DNA from: Bacillus sp. MUM 116
Lineage (GTDB): Bacteria; Bacillota; Bacilli; Bacillales; Cytobacillaceae
Assembly: GCF_001866655.1 (NCBI RefSeq)
Contig: NZ_MLYR01000021.1
Location: 62,001-126,000, forward strand
Direction of reading: 5' to 3'
DNA: 64,000 nucleotides
This document shows, piece by piece, positions 20,960 through 30,778 of the stretch. The notes beneath the pieces were generated by a model, which worked only from the letters and a program-made list of their open reading frames with translations, did no database searches and was not told where the DNA came from. The position numbers were made by a program, and so were the translations under genes. Each line of letters starts with the position of its first letter. The stretch's first letter is position 1.

Positions 20960-22033
20960 GTGTTTGATCGTCTTCAATCCGTTGAAGATCGCTACGAAAG
21001 GTTGAACGAACTTTTGAGCGATCCGGAAATTATTAATGATTCAAAAAAACTTCGTGAATATTCAAAAGAACAATCTGATATACAAGAAACTGTACAAACC
21101 TATCGTCAATATAAAGAAGCGAAGGAACAGCTTCAAGATGCGAAAGTGATGCTTGAGGATAAGCTCGATGCTGACATGCGTGAAATGGTTAAAGAAGAAA
21201 TTAGCGAGCTTGAACCTCAAATTGAAGAGTTCGAAGCCCGTTTAAAAATTCTTCTCATTCCAAAGGATCCGAACGATGACAAAAACGTTATCTTTGAAAT
21301 CCGTGGTGCTGCCGGCGGGGATGAGGCGGCATTATTCGCAGGAACTCTTTATCGTATGTACAGCCGTTTTGCTGAATCACAGGGCTGGAAAACGGAGGTT
21401 ATCGATGCGAGTCCGACTGGTCTTGGCGGCTACAAGGAAATTACCTTTATGATCAACGGCACCGGCGCTTATTCCAAATTGAAATTTGAAAATGGCGCAC
21501 ACCGTGTGCAGCGTGTACCGGAAACCGAGTCAGGCGGCCGGATTCATACGTCAACAGCAACCGTTGCCTGCTTACCGGAAGCAGAAGAAGTCGAAGTAGA
21601 AATCCACGATAAGGATATCCGCTTTGATGCCTTTGCATCGAGCGGTGCCGGAGGACAGAGCGTTAACACGACGATGTCAGCTGTTCGTTTAACCCACATT
21701 CCAACGGGGATCGTTGTATCATGTCAGGATGAGAAATCCCAGCATAAAAATAAAGACAAAGCGATGAAGGTATTGCGTGCACGTGTGTATGACAAGTTCC
21801 AGCAGGAAGCACAGGCAGAATACGATCAAGTTCGTAAATCAGCTGTCGGTACCGGGGACCGTTCCGAGCGGATTCGTACCTACAACTTCCCGCAAAATCG
21901 CGTGACCGACCACCGTATCGGTTTAACCATTCAAAAGCTCGATCAAATTTTAGAAGGCAAGATAGACGAAATCATCGATGCATTAATCTTAGAAGATCAG
22001 GCTAAGAGATTGGAAAGTGCATCAAATGAGTAA
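20960..22033 (+). CDS. prfA: Peptide chain release factor 1
   Basis: 357 residues, GTG start with TGAGGTGAAG upstream. The GGQ motif is in [17 protein letters not shown] (near residue 230) and the codon-recognition region [19 protein letters not shown] is intact. It releases peptides at UAA and UAG. The gene overlaps prmC, which methylates the GGQ glutamine, so enzyme and substrate are co-translated. Confidence 0.98.
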   Translation: MFDRLQSVEDRYERLNELLSDPEIINDSKKLREYSKEQSDIQETVQTYRQYKEAKEQLQDAKVMLEDKLDADMREMVKEEISELEPQIEEFEARLKILLIPKDPNDDKNVIFEIRGAAGGDEAALFAGTLYRMYSRFAESQGWKTEVIDASPTGLGGYKEITFMINGTGAYSKLKFENGAHRVQRVPETESGGRIHTSTATVACLPEAEEVEVEIHDKDIRFDAFASSGAGGQSVNTTMSAVRLTHIPTGIVVSCQDEKSQHKNKDKAMKVLRARVYDKFQQEAQAEYDQVRKSAVGTGDRSERIRTYNFPQNRVTDHRIGLTIQKLDQILEGKIDEIIDALILEDQAKRLESASNE

Positions 22034-22880
22034 AAAAATTTACGAAGCTCTTCAATGGGCTTCTTCTTTTTTAAAAAAATCAAGCCGGGACGAGAATGCT
22101 GGTGAGCTGCTGATGCGTCATTTTACCGGGATGTCGCGGGCCCAGCTGTTTGCCAATGTCAGAGAGGACTTGGACCCAACCATTTGGGACCAATTTGAAA
22201 AATCCGTTTACAAACATGCCAAAGGCACGCCGATTCAATATATCATCGGCTCGGAGGAGTTTTATGGCCGAACCTTTATCGTTAATGAAGCAGTGCTGAT
22301 TCCAAGGCCGGAAACCGAGGAGCTTGTGTATGAAACGCTGAAAAGAGTAAAAAGGCTTCCTCAAGGGCTGAAAAAACTAGCAGATATCGGGACGGGCAGC
22401 GGTGCGATTGCGATTACGCTTAAGCTTGAGGAACCATCGTTACACGTAATGGCCTCTGATATTGCCGAGGAATCACTCCAGGTGGCAAAAGAGAATGCCC
22501 GCCAGCTTGGGGCGGACATTGAATTTTATCAGGGAGATCTGCTTGAGCCTTTTCAGGAAAAACTGGATGTCGTGATATCCAATCCGCCGTATATTCCTGT
22601 TGGGGATATAGTTACGATGTCAGAGGTGGTAACAGAGCATGAACCGCACCGGGCGTTGTTTGCCGGGGAGGACGGCTTGGATTTTTACCGCCGCTTTATG
22701 GTGGAGCTTCAGCACGTATTAGCGCCGGTCGCGCTCGTTGGTTTTGAAATTGGGGCCGGTCAGGGCGAAGCGGTAGCGGAGCTTTTTCAAAAAGCCTTTA
22801 AAGAGGTAAAAGTGGAGATAGTCAATGATATTAATGGCAAGGACCGGATGGTGTTTGCGGAAATAGGCTTCGGGGAGTAG
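22026..22880 (+). CDS. prmC: Release factor glutamine methyltransferase
   Basis: 284 residues from ATG 22026 ([16 protein letters not shown]), which overlaps the prfA stop by 8 nt; the frame stays open to a GTG at 22017 but the shorter form fits the family. The N-terminal helical domain is followed by the SAM site [13 protein letters not shown] and the catalytic SNPPYIP. It modifies the Gln of the GGQ motif in RF1 and RF2. Confidence 0.95.
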   Translation: MSKKIYEALQWASSFLKKSSRDENAGELLMRHFTGMSRAQLFANVREDLDPTIWDQFEKSVYKHAKGTPIQYIIGSEEFYGRTFIVNEAVLIPRPETEELVYETLKRVKRLPQGLKKLADIGTGSGAIAITLKLEEPSLHVMASDIAEESLQVAKENARQLGADIEFYQGDLLEPFQEKLDVVISNPPYIPVGDIVTMSEVVTEHEPHRALFAGEDGLDFYRRFMVELQHVLAPVALVGFEIGAGQGEAVAELFQKAFKEVKVEIVNDINGKDRMVFAEIGFGE

Positions 22881-22974
22881 GTCCCGGGGCTCTTTTTAAA
22901 AATATGAAAAAATACTAGTTTAAGATTCTTAGTTTCTGTCCACAATGAGGATATCGAAGGGACGGTGCTAAAGA

Positions 22975-24006
22975 ATGCGTAGTAAAACATTAGTTTGGGC
23001 GTACCTGTTAATTTTATCGTTTGGAACGATTTTAAGTTTATATATACCGAAAAATGAAGCGATTGCGAAGGAGTCAGTGGTGATTCCGGGGGAAGCAATC
23101 CGCTTAAGGATTCTGGCGAACAGCGACACACCGGCAGATCAGCAGTTGAAGCGTGATGTGCGTGATGCGGTGAATGCGAAAATCACTCTTTGGGTGAAGG
23201 ATTTAACTTCGATTGAGAAGGCGAAAACGGTGATTAAGTCGAAGCTGCCGGAGATTCAGGCGATTGCGGAAAAAACGGTTGCGGAAAAGGGTTCCAAGCA
23301 GGCAGTGCATGTGGAGTTCGGGAAGGTTCAGTTTCCAACAAAGTTATATGGTGAATTTTTGTATCCTGCGGGTGCGTATCAAGCGATTTTGATTACGCTT
23401 GGTGAAGGAAAAGGCGCGAATTGGTGGTGTGTGCTGTATCCGCCATTATGCTTTCTAGATTTTTCGAATGGGGTTGCGGTGAGCGACGGGTTTGATGAAA
23501 AGGTAAAATCGGAATCGGATGTGCAGAAGGATTCAGAGGAAGCTGTTGATACTGAAAAAGAGAAAAAGGCTGTGGCAAGTGGCAGTAATGAGGGACAAGA
23601 ATCTGTGGATACAGAGGAAAGATCTGCAACATCTACTAGTGGAGGGAAGGAAAAGCCAGCTAGTAAGGATGAGGAACGTTCTGTTACGGCTGCTAGTGAT
23701 GAGAAAGAAAGGTCTGTTACAGCTGCTAGTGATGAGAAAGAAAGGTCTGTTACAGCTGCTAGTGATGAGAAAGAAAGGTCTGTTACGGCTACTAGTGATG
23801 TGGAAGAAAGGTCTATTACAGCAACTAGTGATGCGGATACAAAGTCAGTTGCAACTACTCGTCATGCAGAGCAACAGTCTGTGGAGGCAAACAATCAGGA
23901 GCAACCGGCCTCTACGAAACAAGCGCCTGTTTACACTTCTCGTGATGAAGATCCGGTTCAAGTGAAATTTTTTGTAGTTGAATTGTGGAAAAAGCTTTTT
24001 GAGTAA
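22975..24006 (+). CDS. spoIIR: Stage II sporulation protein R with repeat-expanded C-terminal region
   Basis: 343 residues, clearly longer than the roughly 220 of B. subtilis SpoIIR. A signal peptide or anchor (about 5-25) precedes the conserved domain (about 35-165: RLRILANSDTPADQQLKRDV, YPAGAYQAILITLG, WWCVLYPPLCFLD). Then come about 150 low-complexity residues with 11-residue repeats (ERSVTAASDEK) before the conserved end VKFFVVELWKKLF. SpoIIR is made in the forespore and triggers SpoIIGA to activate sigma-E in the mother cell. The conserved Cys in WWCVLYPP is present. The extension is the odd feature. Confidence 0.94.
   Translation: MRSKTLVWAYLLILSFGTILSLYIPKNEAIAKESVVIPGEAIRLRILANSDTPADQQLKRDVRDAVNAKITLWVKDLTSIEKAKTVIKSKLPEIQAIAEKTVAEKGSKQAVHVEFGKVQFPTKLYGEFLYPAGAYQAILITLGEGKGANWWCVLYPPLCFLDFSNGVAVSDGFDEKVKSESDVQKDSEEAVDTEKEKKAVASGSNEGQESVDTEERSATSTSGGKEKPASKDEERSVTAASDEKERSVTAASDEKERSVTAASDEKERSVTATSDVEERSITATSDADTKSVATTRHAEQQSVEANNQEQPASTKQAPVYTSRDEDPVQVKFFVVELWKKLFE
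23674..23871 (+). repeat. 33-bp in-frame tandem repeat inside spoIIR
   Basis: Units start at 23674, 23707, 23740, 23773 and 23806, with a decayed one at 23839. The second and third are identical, a sign of recent slippage. Each encodes ERSVTAASDEK or a near variant. Confidence 0.9.
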
Positions 24007-24036
24007 GAACTCTTTCAAAGGAAAGGGTTCTTTTTT
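24005..24036 (+). terminator. Intrinsic terminator of spoIIR
   Basis: AAGAACTCTTTC (24005-24016), AAAG loop, GAAAGGGTTCTT (24021-24032), then TTTT. Confidence 0.88.
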
Positions 24037-24230
24037 GTTAACTGAAAAGGGGCGGGGCTTCGCAAACCTTTAGTTATTAAAATAGTTTAGCTGTTAAAAA
24101 CGTTTAAAAGTATTGCCACCTCGGCTCACACCACCTTTATTTGCTTAAAATTAATAGACTTAAAACAGTTCTATTTATCCTAGTTTTTCATATTCATAGA
24201 GTAGAATCTTAAAAAATGGGGTGGAGCTGG

Positions 24231-24677
24231 ATGCAAGCATTGATTCGCACGGCAAATAAGCAGGATTTGGAGAAATTGAGAGAGTTTTTGATTAAGGCAA
24301 ACCTTGGAACCGATGGAATAACCGATGAAACGGTGGAATATTTTTTGCTGTTGGAGGATGTGGATGGGCAATTAAAGGGCACGCTTGGAATCGAGGCATA
24401 TGAAGGTTTTGGTTTGTTGCGTTCATTGGTGGTTACGCCGGGCCAGGCAGAAAAAGAAATCTTTATTCTGGTGGAACAAATGATGAAGCTGGCAAAAGAG
24501 AAAGGAATGGAGAGTTTATTTTTAGCAACCAATAAGCATGCCGCCCTGCCATTTTTCAATTTGCTAGGATTTCAGGAGACAGAGAGGGCGGAATTACCTT
24601 CTCAAATGAACAGTTCTGAACATATTCGGAATATTTCAAATGTGGATAACTCGATTTTTCTGAAATTTTCATTGTAA
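24231..24677 (+). CDS. ywlB: GNAT-family N-acetyltransferase, YwlB-like
   Basis: 148 residues from the ATG at 24231 (GGGTGGAG upstream; a slightly longer start at 24216 is possible). It has the GNAT fold: LRSLVVTPGQAEKEIFILV (acetyl-CoA loop, though the classical RxxGxG/A is degenerate) and ATNKHAALPFFNLLGFQE at the C-terminal side. Position between spoIIR and ywlC is that of ywlB. Substrate unknown. Confidence 0.75.
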   Translation: MQALIRTANKQDLEKLREFLIKANLGTDGITDETVEYFLLLEDVDGQLKGTLGIEAYEGFGLLRSLVVTPGQAEKEIFILVEQMMKLAKEKGMESLFLATNKHAALPFFNLLGFQETERAELPSQMNSSEHIRNISNVDNSIFLKFSL

Positions 24678-24678
24678 T

Positions 24679-24903
24679 TGTGGATATTGGGGCAAAGTTA
24701 TCCACTTTTTCCGCTTAGTTATTCACATTTTGTGGATAAAACTTGTATTTTTCCACAGCTTCTTTTATACTTTCAAAAGTGAAATGTGAAAAATATGAGT
24801 CTAGGTGCCTAGATTCGCCAAATTTCGATAGAAATTTTGTTTTTCAATAAAGGTGGATAACTATGAACACAAAAGTATGGAAAGTGGATAACTATGTGGA
24901 TAT
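24679..24903. promoter_or_regulatory. DnaA-box cluster over the ywlC upstream region and start
   Basis: Matches to TTATCCACA: a perfect one on the minus strand at 24731-24739, and 8-of-9 matches at 24679-24687, 24698-24706, 24719-24727 (TTATTCACA), 24749-24757, 24852-24860, 24883-24891 and 24895-24903. Eight sites in 225 bp, three of them overlapping the ribosome binding site and first codons of ywlC. From memory, B. subtilis has a DnaA-box cluster outside oriC at ywlC. Confidence 0.82.
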
Positions 24904-25918
24904 CTTAGGGAATAATCCACATATTGTGGATGCGGCTCACTTTTTACGGGAAAATGAAGTGGTTGCCCTCCCGACAGAAACGGTTTATGGACTTGGTGGA
25001 AATGCAGAAAGCGATGTGGCGGTGGCCAAGATTTTTGCAGCAAAAGGCAGACCTGGGGATAACCCGTTAATTATTCATATTGCAGATCGGGAGCAGTTGT
25101 GTCGATTTGTGGCGGAAATTCCGGAAACGGCAGAGCTTCTAATGGAGGCGTTTTGGCCGGGGCCGCTGACGATTATTTTTAAAAAGAAGGATGGCGTGTT
25201 GTCAGAAAAGGCAACTGCCGGTTTGGATTCAGTTGGGGTGAGAATGCCGGATCATCCCGTCGCACTTGCGCTGCTTAAGGAATGTGGTTTGCCGATTGCT
25301 GCGCCGAGCGCAAACAGTTCAGGGAAACCGAGTCCGACTCATGCCGAGCATGTGATTGAGGATTTGCAGGGGAAAATTGCCGGAGTGCTTGACGCGGGTC
25401 CGACTGGTGTCGGCGTGGAGTCGACGGTTGTGGATTGTACGGAAGCGGTGCCGGTTATTTTGCGCCCGGGCGGTGTGACGAAGGAGCAGCTTGAGGAAGT
25501 GGTTGGCAAGGTCCTGATTGATCCGGCGCTTTTAGGCGGTGCTGGGGATGGGGCATTGAAGCCGAAGTCGCCTGGGATGAAATACCGTCATTATGCACCG
25601 AATGCACCGCTTTATTTAGTAGATGGCAGCCGTTCGTTTCTTCAGAAGTTAGTCGCTGAGCATCAGCAGGAGGGCTTGCGTGTTGGTGTTCTTACGACGG
25701 AGGAGTATGTGGGTGAGTTTTCGGCGGATGTTGTGATTGCCTGTGGACAAAGGGCGGAGCTCGAAACGGTTGCAACGGAGCTTTATGATACATTGCGGCG
25801 ATTTAATTTGGAAAAGGTCGATGTGATTTTTAGCGAGATGTTCCCGAAAAACGGCGTTGGTTTGGCAATTATGAACCGGCTGGAGAAGGCGGCCGGGGGT
25901 AAAGTGATTTCGGAATAG
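24863..25918 (+). CDS. ywlC: L-threonylcarbamoyladenylate synthase (Sua5 type)
   Basis: 351 residues: N-terminal YrdC domain (about 25-205; ALPTETVYGLGGNA, KGRPGDNPLIIHI, APSANSSGKPSPTHAEHV) and C-terminal Sua5 domain (about 215-350; SPGMKYRHYAP linker motif). It makes threonylcarbamoyl-AMP from threonine, bicarbonate and ATP, the first step of the universal t6A modification of tRNAs reading ANN codons. SD AAAGGTGG. The start region lies inside a DnaA-box cluster, suggesting control by DnaA. Confidence 0.95.
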   Translation: MNTKVWKVDNYVDILGNNPHIVDAAHFLRENEVVALPTETVYGLGGNAESDVAVAKIFAAKGRPGDNPLIIHIADREQLCRFVAEIPETAELLMEAFWPGPLTIIFKKKDGVLSEKATAGLDSVGVRMPDHPVALALLKECGLPIAAPSANSSGKPSPTHAEHVIEDLQGKIAGVLDAGPTGVGVESTVVDCTEAVPVILRPGGVTKEQLEEVVGKVLIDPALLGGAGDGALKPKSPGMKYRHYAPNAPLYLVDGSRSFLQKLVAEHQQEGLRVGVLTTEEYVGEFSADVVIACGQRAELETVATELYDTLRRFNLEKVDVIFSEMFPKNGVGLAIMNRLEKAAGGKVISE

Positions 25919-25931
25919 TTGTTGATTTAAG

Positions 25932-25958
25932 GCACCTGGGGGGGACCGGGTGCTTTTT
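25932..25958 (+). terminator. Terminator of ywlC
   Basis: GCACC (25932-25936) pairs with GGTGC (25949-25953), extended by CC/GG inside, followed by five T. Confidence 0.6.
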
Positions 25959-25974
25959 AGTTTGGATGATAAAT

Positions 25975-26240
25975 TGGTGAGAATGGCAAATACGATAGCC
26001 GAAGTGGCAAATAAACAAGGAAAAGCGGCAAATAAAGTGGTAGAAAAGGGAAATAAATGAAAGAACCGTTGAAAGAGGACATTAAAACTACGGGTTTTAA
26101 GAGATAATATGTGATTTGGATCAGAACATCTGGTGAAAAAATGCTTTTGGACCGCATTTTAGACGTAAAAGAGAAAAATGGCAAATAAAATAAGCAAAGT
26201 GGCAAATATCTCAAAAAAGTGGAAAATAAAATCCCACACC
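25975..26240. repeat. Degenerate 21-bp phased repeats between ywlC and mntP
   Basis: Units such as AGTGGCAAATAAACAAGGAAA follow one another every 21 bp on the left (about 25983-26060) and again on the right (about 26177-26235). A central 120 bp of different sequence lies between them. The unit core is GTGGCAAAT. No gene is visible; a C-rich stretch follows. Confidence 0.6.
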
Positions 26241-26335
26241 TCCACCCCCCCACTCCCCAAATTCTCAGGTCTGACTTCTAAACCGCAGTGGACGTGCATA
26301 TGTTGAAATAGCAAGTCCAAGGGGGCGGAGAAAGA

Positions 26336-26893
26336 ATGTCAGCAATGATTGGAGAAATCATTACACTCATCATAATGGCACTCGCGCTAGGCATGGATGC
26401 CTTTTCAGTAGGCCTAGGCATGGGGATGTACAACCTCAAGCTGCGGCAAATTTTTAAAATTGGCCTGACCATCGGATTTTTCCATGTCTGGATGCCACTT
26501 GTTGGAATCTTGGCTGGAAAATTTTTATCAGCAAAATTTGGGACCTTTGCGTCCTTAATTGGCGGACTGCTGCTCATAATTCTCGGTGTGCAGATGATCT
26601 GGGGCAGCTTTAAAAAGGGCGATGAAAAAATAATTACTCCAGTGGGGTTGGGTTTACTTGTATTTGCCCTGAGTGTGAGCCTCGACAGTTTTTCACTTGG
26701 ACTTACGCTGGGAATATATGGGGCGAAAACCATCCTGGTTATTATATGCTTTGGGATTGTGGCAACCTTGCAAACCTGGGCGGGCCTGCTGCTTGGCAGA
26801 AAAGTCCAGGGATGGATTGGCGCCTATAGTGAAGCGCTCGGCGGCACAATCCTCCTGGCATTCGGCGTGAAACTGCTCCCACTTTTTTGGTGA
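26336..26893 (+). CDS. mntP: Manganese efflux pump MntP
   Basis: 185 residues with about six hydrophobic segments. The paired Asp motifs of the family are visible: [14 protein letters not shown] in helix 1 and [16 protein letters not shown] in the second half, reflecting an internal duplication. It exports Mn2+ across the cell membrane. Corresponds to YwlD by position. ATG with AAGGGGGCGGAG upstream. No manganese riboswitch is evident in the upstream gap. Confidence 0.92.
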   Translation: MSAMIGEIITLIIMALALGMDAFSVGLGMGMYNLKLRQIFKIGLTIGFFHVWMPLVGILAGKFLSAKFGTFASLIGGLLLIILGVQMIWGSFKKGDEKIITPVGLGLLVFALSVSLDSFSLGLTLGIYGAKTILVIICFGIVATLQTWAGLLLGRKVQGWIGAYSEALGGTILLAFGVKLLPLFW

Positions 26894-26940
26894 TACTGGC
26901 TGAAATTTGCTAAAATATAGGAAGAAAGGGGGCAAATAAC

Positions 26941-27387
26941 ATGAAGCGCATCTTATTTGTTTGTACGGGAAATACATGTAGGAGTCCAATGGCCGAAGCA
27001 ATTTTGAAAAATAAAAACCTGGAAGGCATCGAAGTCCGGTCTGCGGGGGTTTTTGCTGTGAACGGCAATGGGGCTTCGGCACATGCTAAACAGGTTTTAG
27101 AGGAAAATAAAATTGTACATAATCATCAATCCAGTTTGTTGAACGGGGGAGCAATTGGCTGGGCGGAACTGATTTTGACGATGACGAATTCTCATAAGGA
27201 CGCGATTTTGAATTACTATCCGGAAGCAGCTCCCAAACTTTTTACACTGAAGGAATTCGCCGGGGAAACCGTTTCACATGATGTGAGCGATCCGTTTGGC
27301 GGAAATGTCTCTATCTATCGTGAAACTTTTCAGGAACTTGAAATACTTATTGATAGGCTCATTGAAAAAATAACGAAGAAAGATTGA
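26941..27387 (+). CDS. ywlE: Protein-arginine phosphatase YwlE
   Basis: 148 residues, low-molecular-weight phosphatase fold. P-loop VCTGNTCRSPMAEA: nucleophile Cys, and the Thr after Asn that gives arginine-phosphate preference in YwlE rather than phosphotyrosine. The general acid Asp lies in SDPFGG. In Bacillus it removes phosphate from arginines marked by McsB for ClpCP and affects stress regulators such as CtsR. It follows mntP by 47 bp with AAAGGGGG before the ATG. Confidence 0.94.
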   Translation: MKRILFVCTGNTCRSPMAEAILKNKNLEGIEVRSAGVFAVNGNGASAHAKQVLEENKIVHNHQSSLLNGGAIGWAELILTMTNSHKDAILNYYPEAAPKLFTLKEFAGETVSHDVSDPFGGNVSIYRETFQELEILIDRLIEKITKKD

Positions 27388-27391
27388 GTTT

Positions 27392-27421
27392 GGTTCTCCA
27401 GCAGTTGGAGGCCTTTTTTTT
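27392..27421 (+). terminator. Terminator after ywlE
   Basis: GGTTCTCCA pairs with TGGAGGCC around GCAGT, followed by eight or more T. Confidence 0.65.
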
Positions 27422-27499
27422 ATGATGGTAAGAACTTTATCTTTTCCCCCGGGTATGTCAAAATGAAGGCAGAGTAAATTAAATTGTGGAGGGTTTTTT

Positions 27500-27946
27500 A
27501 TGAAGGTAGCATTGGCATCAGATCATGGCGGCGTGAATATTCGTAAGGAAATCGCGCAGTTAATGGACGAATTGGGCATCGAATATCAGGATTTTGGCTG
27601 TGATTGCGAAACTTCTGTGGATTATCCGGACTATGCCCTGCCGGTAGCGGAAAAAGTGGCAAACGGCGAGTTTGACCGTGGCATTTTGATTTGCGGCACC
27701 GGAATTGGCATGTGTATTGCAGCGAACAAAGTAAAAGGCATCCGCGCGGCACTTGTTCACGATACATTCAGCGCAAAGGCAACACGTGCCCACAATGACA
27801 GTAATATTTTAACGATGGGCGAGCGCGTCATCGGCCCGGGTCTTGCAAGAGAAATCGCGCAAATTTGGCTGACTGGCGAGTTTGAAGGCGGACGCCATGC
27901 AAATCGCGTGAATAAAATTACTGAAATTGAAAATAAGCATCTTTAA
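27500..27946 (+). CDS. rpiB: Ribose-5-phosphate isomerase B
   Basis: 148 residues, RpiB/LacAB fold. VALASDHGGVNIRKEI at the start, ILICGTGIGMCIAANKVKGIRAA with the active-site Cys, and the His and Arg of HNDSNILTMGERVIGP. It interconverts ribose-5- and ribulose-5-phosphate. SD TGGAGGG. Equivalent to YwlF. Confidence 0.94.
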   Translation: MKVALASDHGGVNIRKEIAQLMDELGIEYQDFGCDCETSVDYPDYALPVAEKVANGEFDRGILICGTGIGMCIAANKVKGIRAALVHDTFSAKATRAHNDSNILTMGERVIGPGLAREIAQIWLTGEFEGGRHANRVNKITEIENKHL

Positions 27947-27973
27947 GAAATCCCAGAATAAGAGGCGAGATTC

Positions 27974-28540
27974 ATGATACAAGAATGGGAACAGGAATTA
28001 GAGACGGTTCTGTCTGAGTTTAACGAACAAGCAGGGTTAAAACCTGGGCAGCTTTTGGTGGTCGGCTGCAGTACAAGTGAAGTGATGGGCGAAAAAATCG
28101 GTACATCTGGCACGTTTGATGTGGCCGCGATGATTTTTCGTCAGTTGAAAAAGCTTCAAGATGAAACAGGTATTCAATTAGCATTTCAATGCTGTGAGCA
28201 TTTAAACCGTGCACTGGTTGTGGAAAGAGCAACGGCGGAGGAACTTCATTTGGATGAGGTTTCGGTGGTTCCTGTACGCAAAGCGGGCGGAGCGATGGCC
28301 ACGTATGCTTTTGAAAAAATGACGGACCCGGTCGTCGTGGAATTTATCAAGGCGGACGCGGGAATTGATATCGGACAAACCTTCATCGGCATGCATTTAA
28401 AACATGTGGCTGTGCCGGTCCGCGTGAAGCAGAAAACGGTGGGATATGCCCATGTTACGCTTGCACGGACTCGTCCGAAACTCATCGGTGGAGAACGAGC
28501 TGTGTATGAGAAAAGCAACGAGAATTTGAGCTGCAGCTAG
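27974..28540 (+). CDS. ywlG: TIGR01440/DUF436 family protein YwlG
   Basis: 188 residues. Conserved stretches [32 protein letters not shown] and [22 protein letters not shown] are those of the YwlG family, of unknown function. It starts 27 bp after rpiB and is likely co-transcribed, with glyA following. SD AAGAGGCGAG. Confidence 0.88.
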   Translation: MIQEWEQELETVLSEFNEQAGLKPGQLLVVGCSTSEVMGEKIGTSGTFDVAAMIFRQLKKLQDETGIQLAFQCCEHLNRALVVERATAEELHLDEVSVVPVRKAGGAMATYAFEKMTDPVVVEFIKADAGIDIGQTFIGMHLKHVAVPVRVKQKTVGYAHVTLARTRPKLIGGERAVYEKSNENLSCS

Positions 28541-28625
28541 CGGGCCGTTTAAGATAGGGCTTGCACTTTTCTTGAAAGCAATTTCAAAAATTCTAATATT
28601 CTTTCTTTTTCGATAATCATAAAAA

Positions 28626-28673
28626 GTGTGTTAAAATGGGGTTGATTTTGAACGACAGCGGATTTTAACACAC
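28626..28673. promoter_or_regulatory. 12-bp perfect inverted repeat upstream of glyA
   Basis: GTGTGTTAAAAT (28626-28637) and ATTTTAACACAC (28662-28673) with a 24-bp spacer, ending just before the SD AAAGGGGG of glyA. The left arm includes TAAAAT, which could be a -10 box. It may be a two-site operator or, if transcription starts upstream, a leader stem that would hold the ribosome binding region nearby. Which of the two is open. Confidence 0.65.
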
Positions 28674-28687
28674 AAAGGGGGATCTTT

Positions 28688-29929
28688 ATGAAGCACTTAT
28701 CACAGCAGGACGAACAAGTATTTCAGGCAATTCAGCAAGAATTAGGACGTCAGCGCGCGAAGATTGAATTAATTGCGTCAGAAAACTTTGTAAGCGAAGC
28801 GGTTATGGAAGCACAGGGGTCTGTTTTAACCAATAAATATGCAGAAGGATATCCGGCAAAACGCTATTATGGCGGCTGTGAATATGTTGATATCGTAGAA
28901 GATTTAGCACGTGACCGTGCGAAAGCAATCTTCGGTGCTGAGCATGCAAACGTACAACCACATTCCGGCGCTCAAGCAAACATGGCGGTTTACTTCACGA
29001 ATCTTGAGCAAGGCGATACGGTTTTAGGTATGAACCTATCCCACGGCGGTCACTTAACACACGGAAGTCCGGTAAACTTCAGTGGTGTTCAATATAATTT
29101 CGTTGAATACGGTGTGGATGAAGAAACACACCTCATCAATTATGACGATGTTTTGGAAAAAGCTCGCCAACATAAGCCGAAATTGATTGTTGCGGGTGCC
29201 AGCGCGTATCCTCGCGAAATTGACTTTAAAAAGTTCCGCGAAATCGCTGATGAAGTGGGCGCCTATTTAATGGTTGATATGGCTCATATCGCAGGTCTTG
29301 TTGCGGCAGGTCTTCATCCAAATCCTGTACCATATGCAGATTTTGTTACGACTACTACACATAAAACATTAAGAGGCCCTCGTGGCGGGATGATTCTTTG
29401 CCGTGAAGAGTTTGCGAAAAAAATCGATAAGTCGATTTTCCCTGGAATCCAAGGCGGTCCATTAATGCATGTGATCGCGGCAAAAGCTGTTGCTTTTGGC
29501 GAAGCATTGCAGGATAGCTTTAAAGAATATGCAGGAAACATCATTGCCAATGCAAAACGTTTGGCAGAAGGTCTTCAAAAAGAAGGCTTAAAGCTTGTTT
29601 CCGGCGGAACGGACAACCATTTGCTTTTAGTGGATGTAACAACTCTTGGCTTAACTGGTAAAGTAGCAGAGCATGTCCTTGATGAAGTAGGTATTACCGT
29701 TAATAAAAATACGATTCCATATGACCAAAACAGCCCATTTGTAACAAGCGGGGTCCGTATCGGTACGGCAGCTGTAACAAGCCGCGGCTTTGGTTTAGAG
29801 GATATGGATGAAATTGCGTCCATAATTGCGTTTACATTGAAAAACCACGAAGACGAAGCGAAGCTTGAAGAAGCAAGCAAGCGTGTCGAAGCTTTAACAA
29901 GCAAGTTTGTATTATACCCTGAATATTAA
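28688..29929 (+). CDS. glyA: Serine hydroxymethyltransferase
   Basis: 413 residues, PLP fold type I. The PLP-Lys is in [15 protein letters not shown] (near residue 226), with [38 protein letters not shown] and QPHSGAQAN. It converts serine and tetrahydrofolate to glycine and methylene-THF, the main source of one-carbon units. Preceded by the inverted repeat at 28626-28673; followed by a strong terminator. Confidence 0.98.
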   Translation: MKHLSQQDEQVFQAIQQELGRQRAKIELIASENFVSEAVMEAQGSVLTNKYAEGYPAKRYYGGCEYVDIVEDLARDRAKAIFGAEHANVQPHSGAQANMAVYFTNLEQGDTVLGMNLSHGGHLTHGSPVNFSGVQYNFVEYGVDEETHLINYDDVLEKARQHKPKLIVAGASAYPREIDFKKFREIADEVGAYLMVDMAHIAGLVAAGLHPNPVPYADFVTTTTHKTLRGPRGGMILCREEFAKKIDKSIFPGIQGGPLMHVIAAKAVAFGEALQDSFKEYAGNIIANAKRLAEGLQKEGLKLVSGGTDNHLLLVDVTTLGLTGKVAEHVLDEVGITVNKNTIPYDQNSPFVTSGVRIGTAAVTSRGFGLEDMDEIASIIAFTLKNHEDEAKLEEASKRVEALTSKFVLYPEY

Positions 29930-29938
29930 GTTTTTTGG

Positions 29939-29971
29939 AATCGGCCTTTTTGTAAAAAAAGGCCGATTTTT
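29939..29971 (+). terminator. Intrinsic terminator of glyA
   Basis: AATCGGCCTTTTT (29939) pairs with AAAAAGGCCGATT (to 29968), then TTT. Confidence 0.9.
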
Positions 29972-29973
29972 AT

Positions 29974-30002
29974 TTGCCCTCACGGTTGTTTTTCTGTAAA
30001 AT
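29974..30002 (+). promoter_or_regulatory. Sigma-A promoter of upp
   Basis: TTGCCC (29974-29979), 17-nt spacer, TAAAAT (29997-30002), 46 nt before the GTG of upp. Confidence 0.55.
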
Positions 30003-30024
30003 TAGACGAAGTGTTTAAAGTTAA

Positions 30025-30678
<654 letters not shown>

Positions 30679-30689
30679 TTTATGGTTTG

Positions 30690-30722
30690 GAGAGATCTTT
30701 ATTTGAAAAAGATCTCTTTTTT
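30690..30722 (+). terminator. Intrinsic terminator of upp
   Basis: AGAGATCTTT (30691-30700) pairs with AAAGATCTCT (30708-30717), followed by TTTTTT. Confidence 0.9.
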
Positions 30723-30778
30723 GTTGTCTTGTAGGGGAGTGGTGGGAATGGAGAGATGAGGAGGGTATTTTTGTAAAA

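Noticed and set aside
26240-26335. Manganese riboswitch (yybP-ykoY) before mntP
   Set aside because: The gap is too short after the repeats and lacks the recognisable conserved loops.
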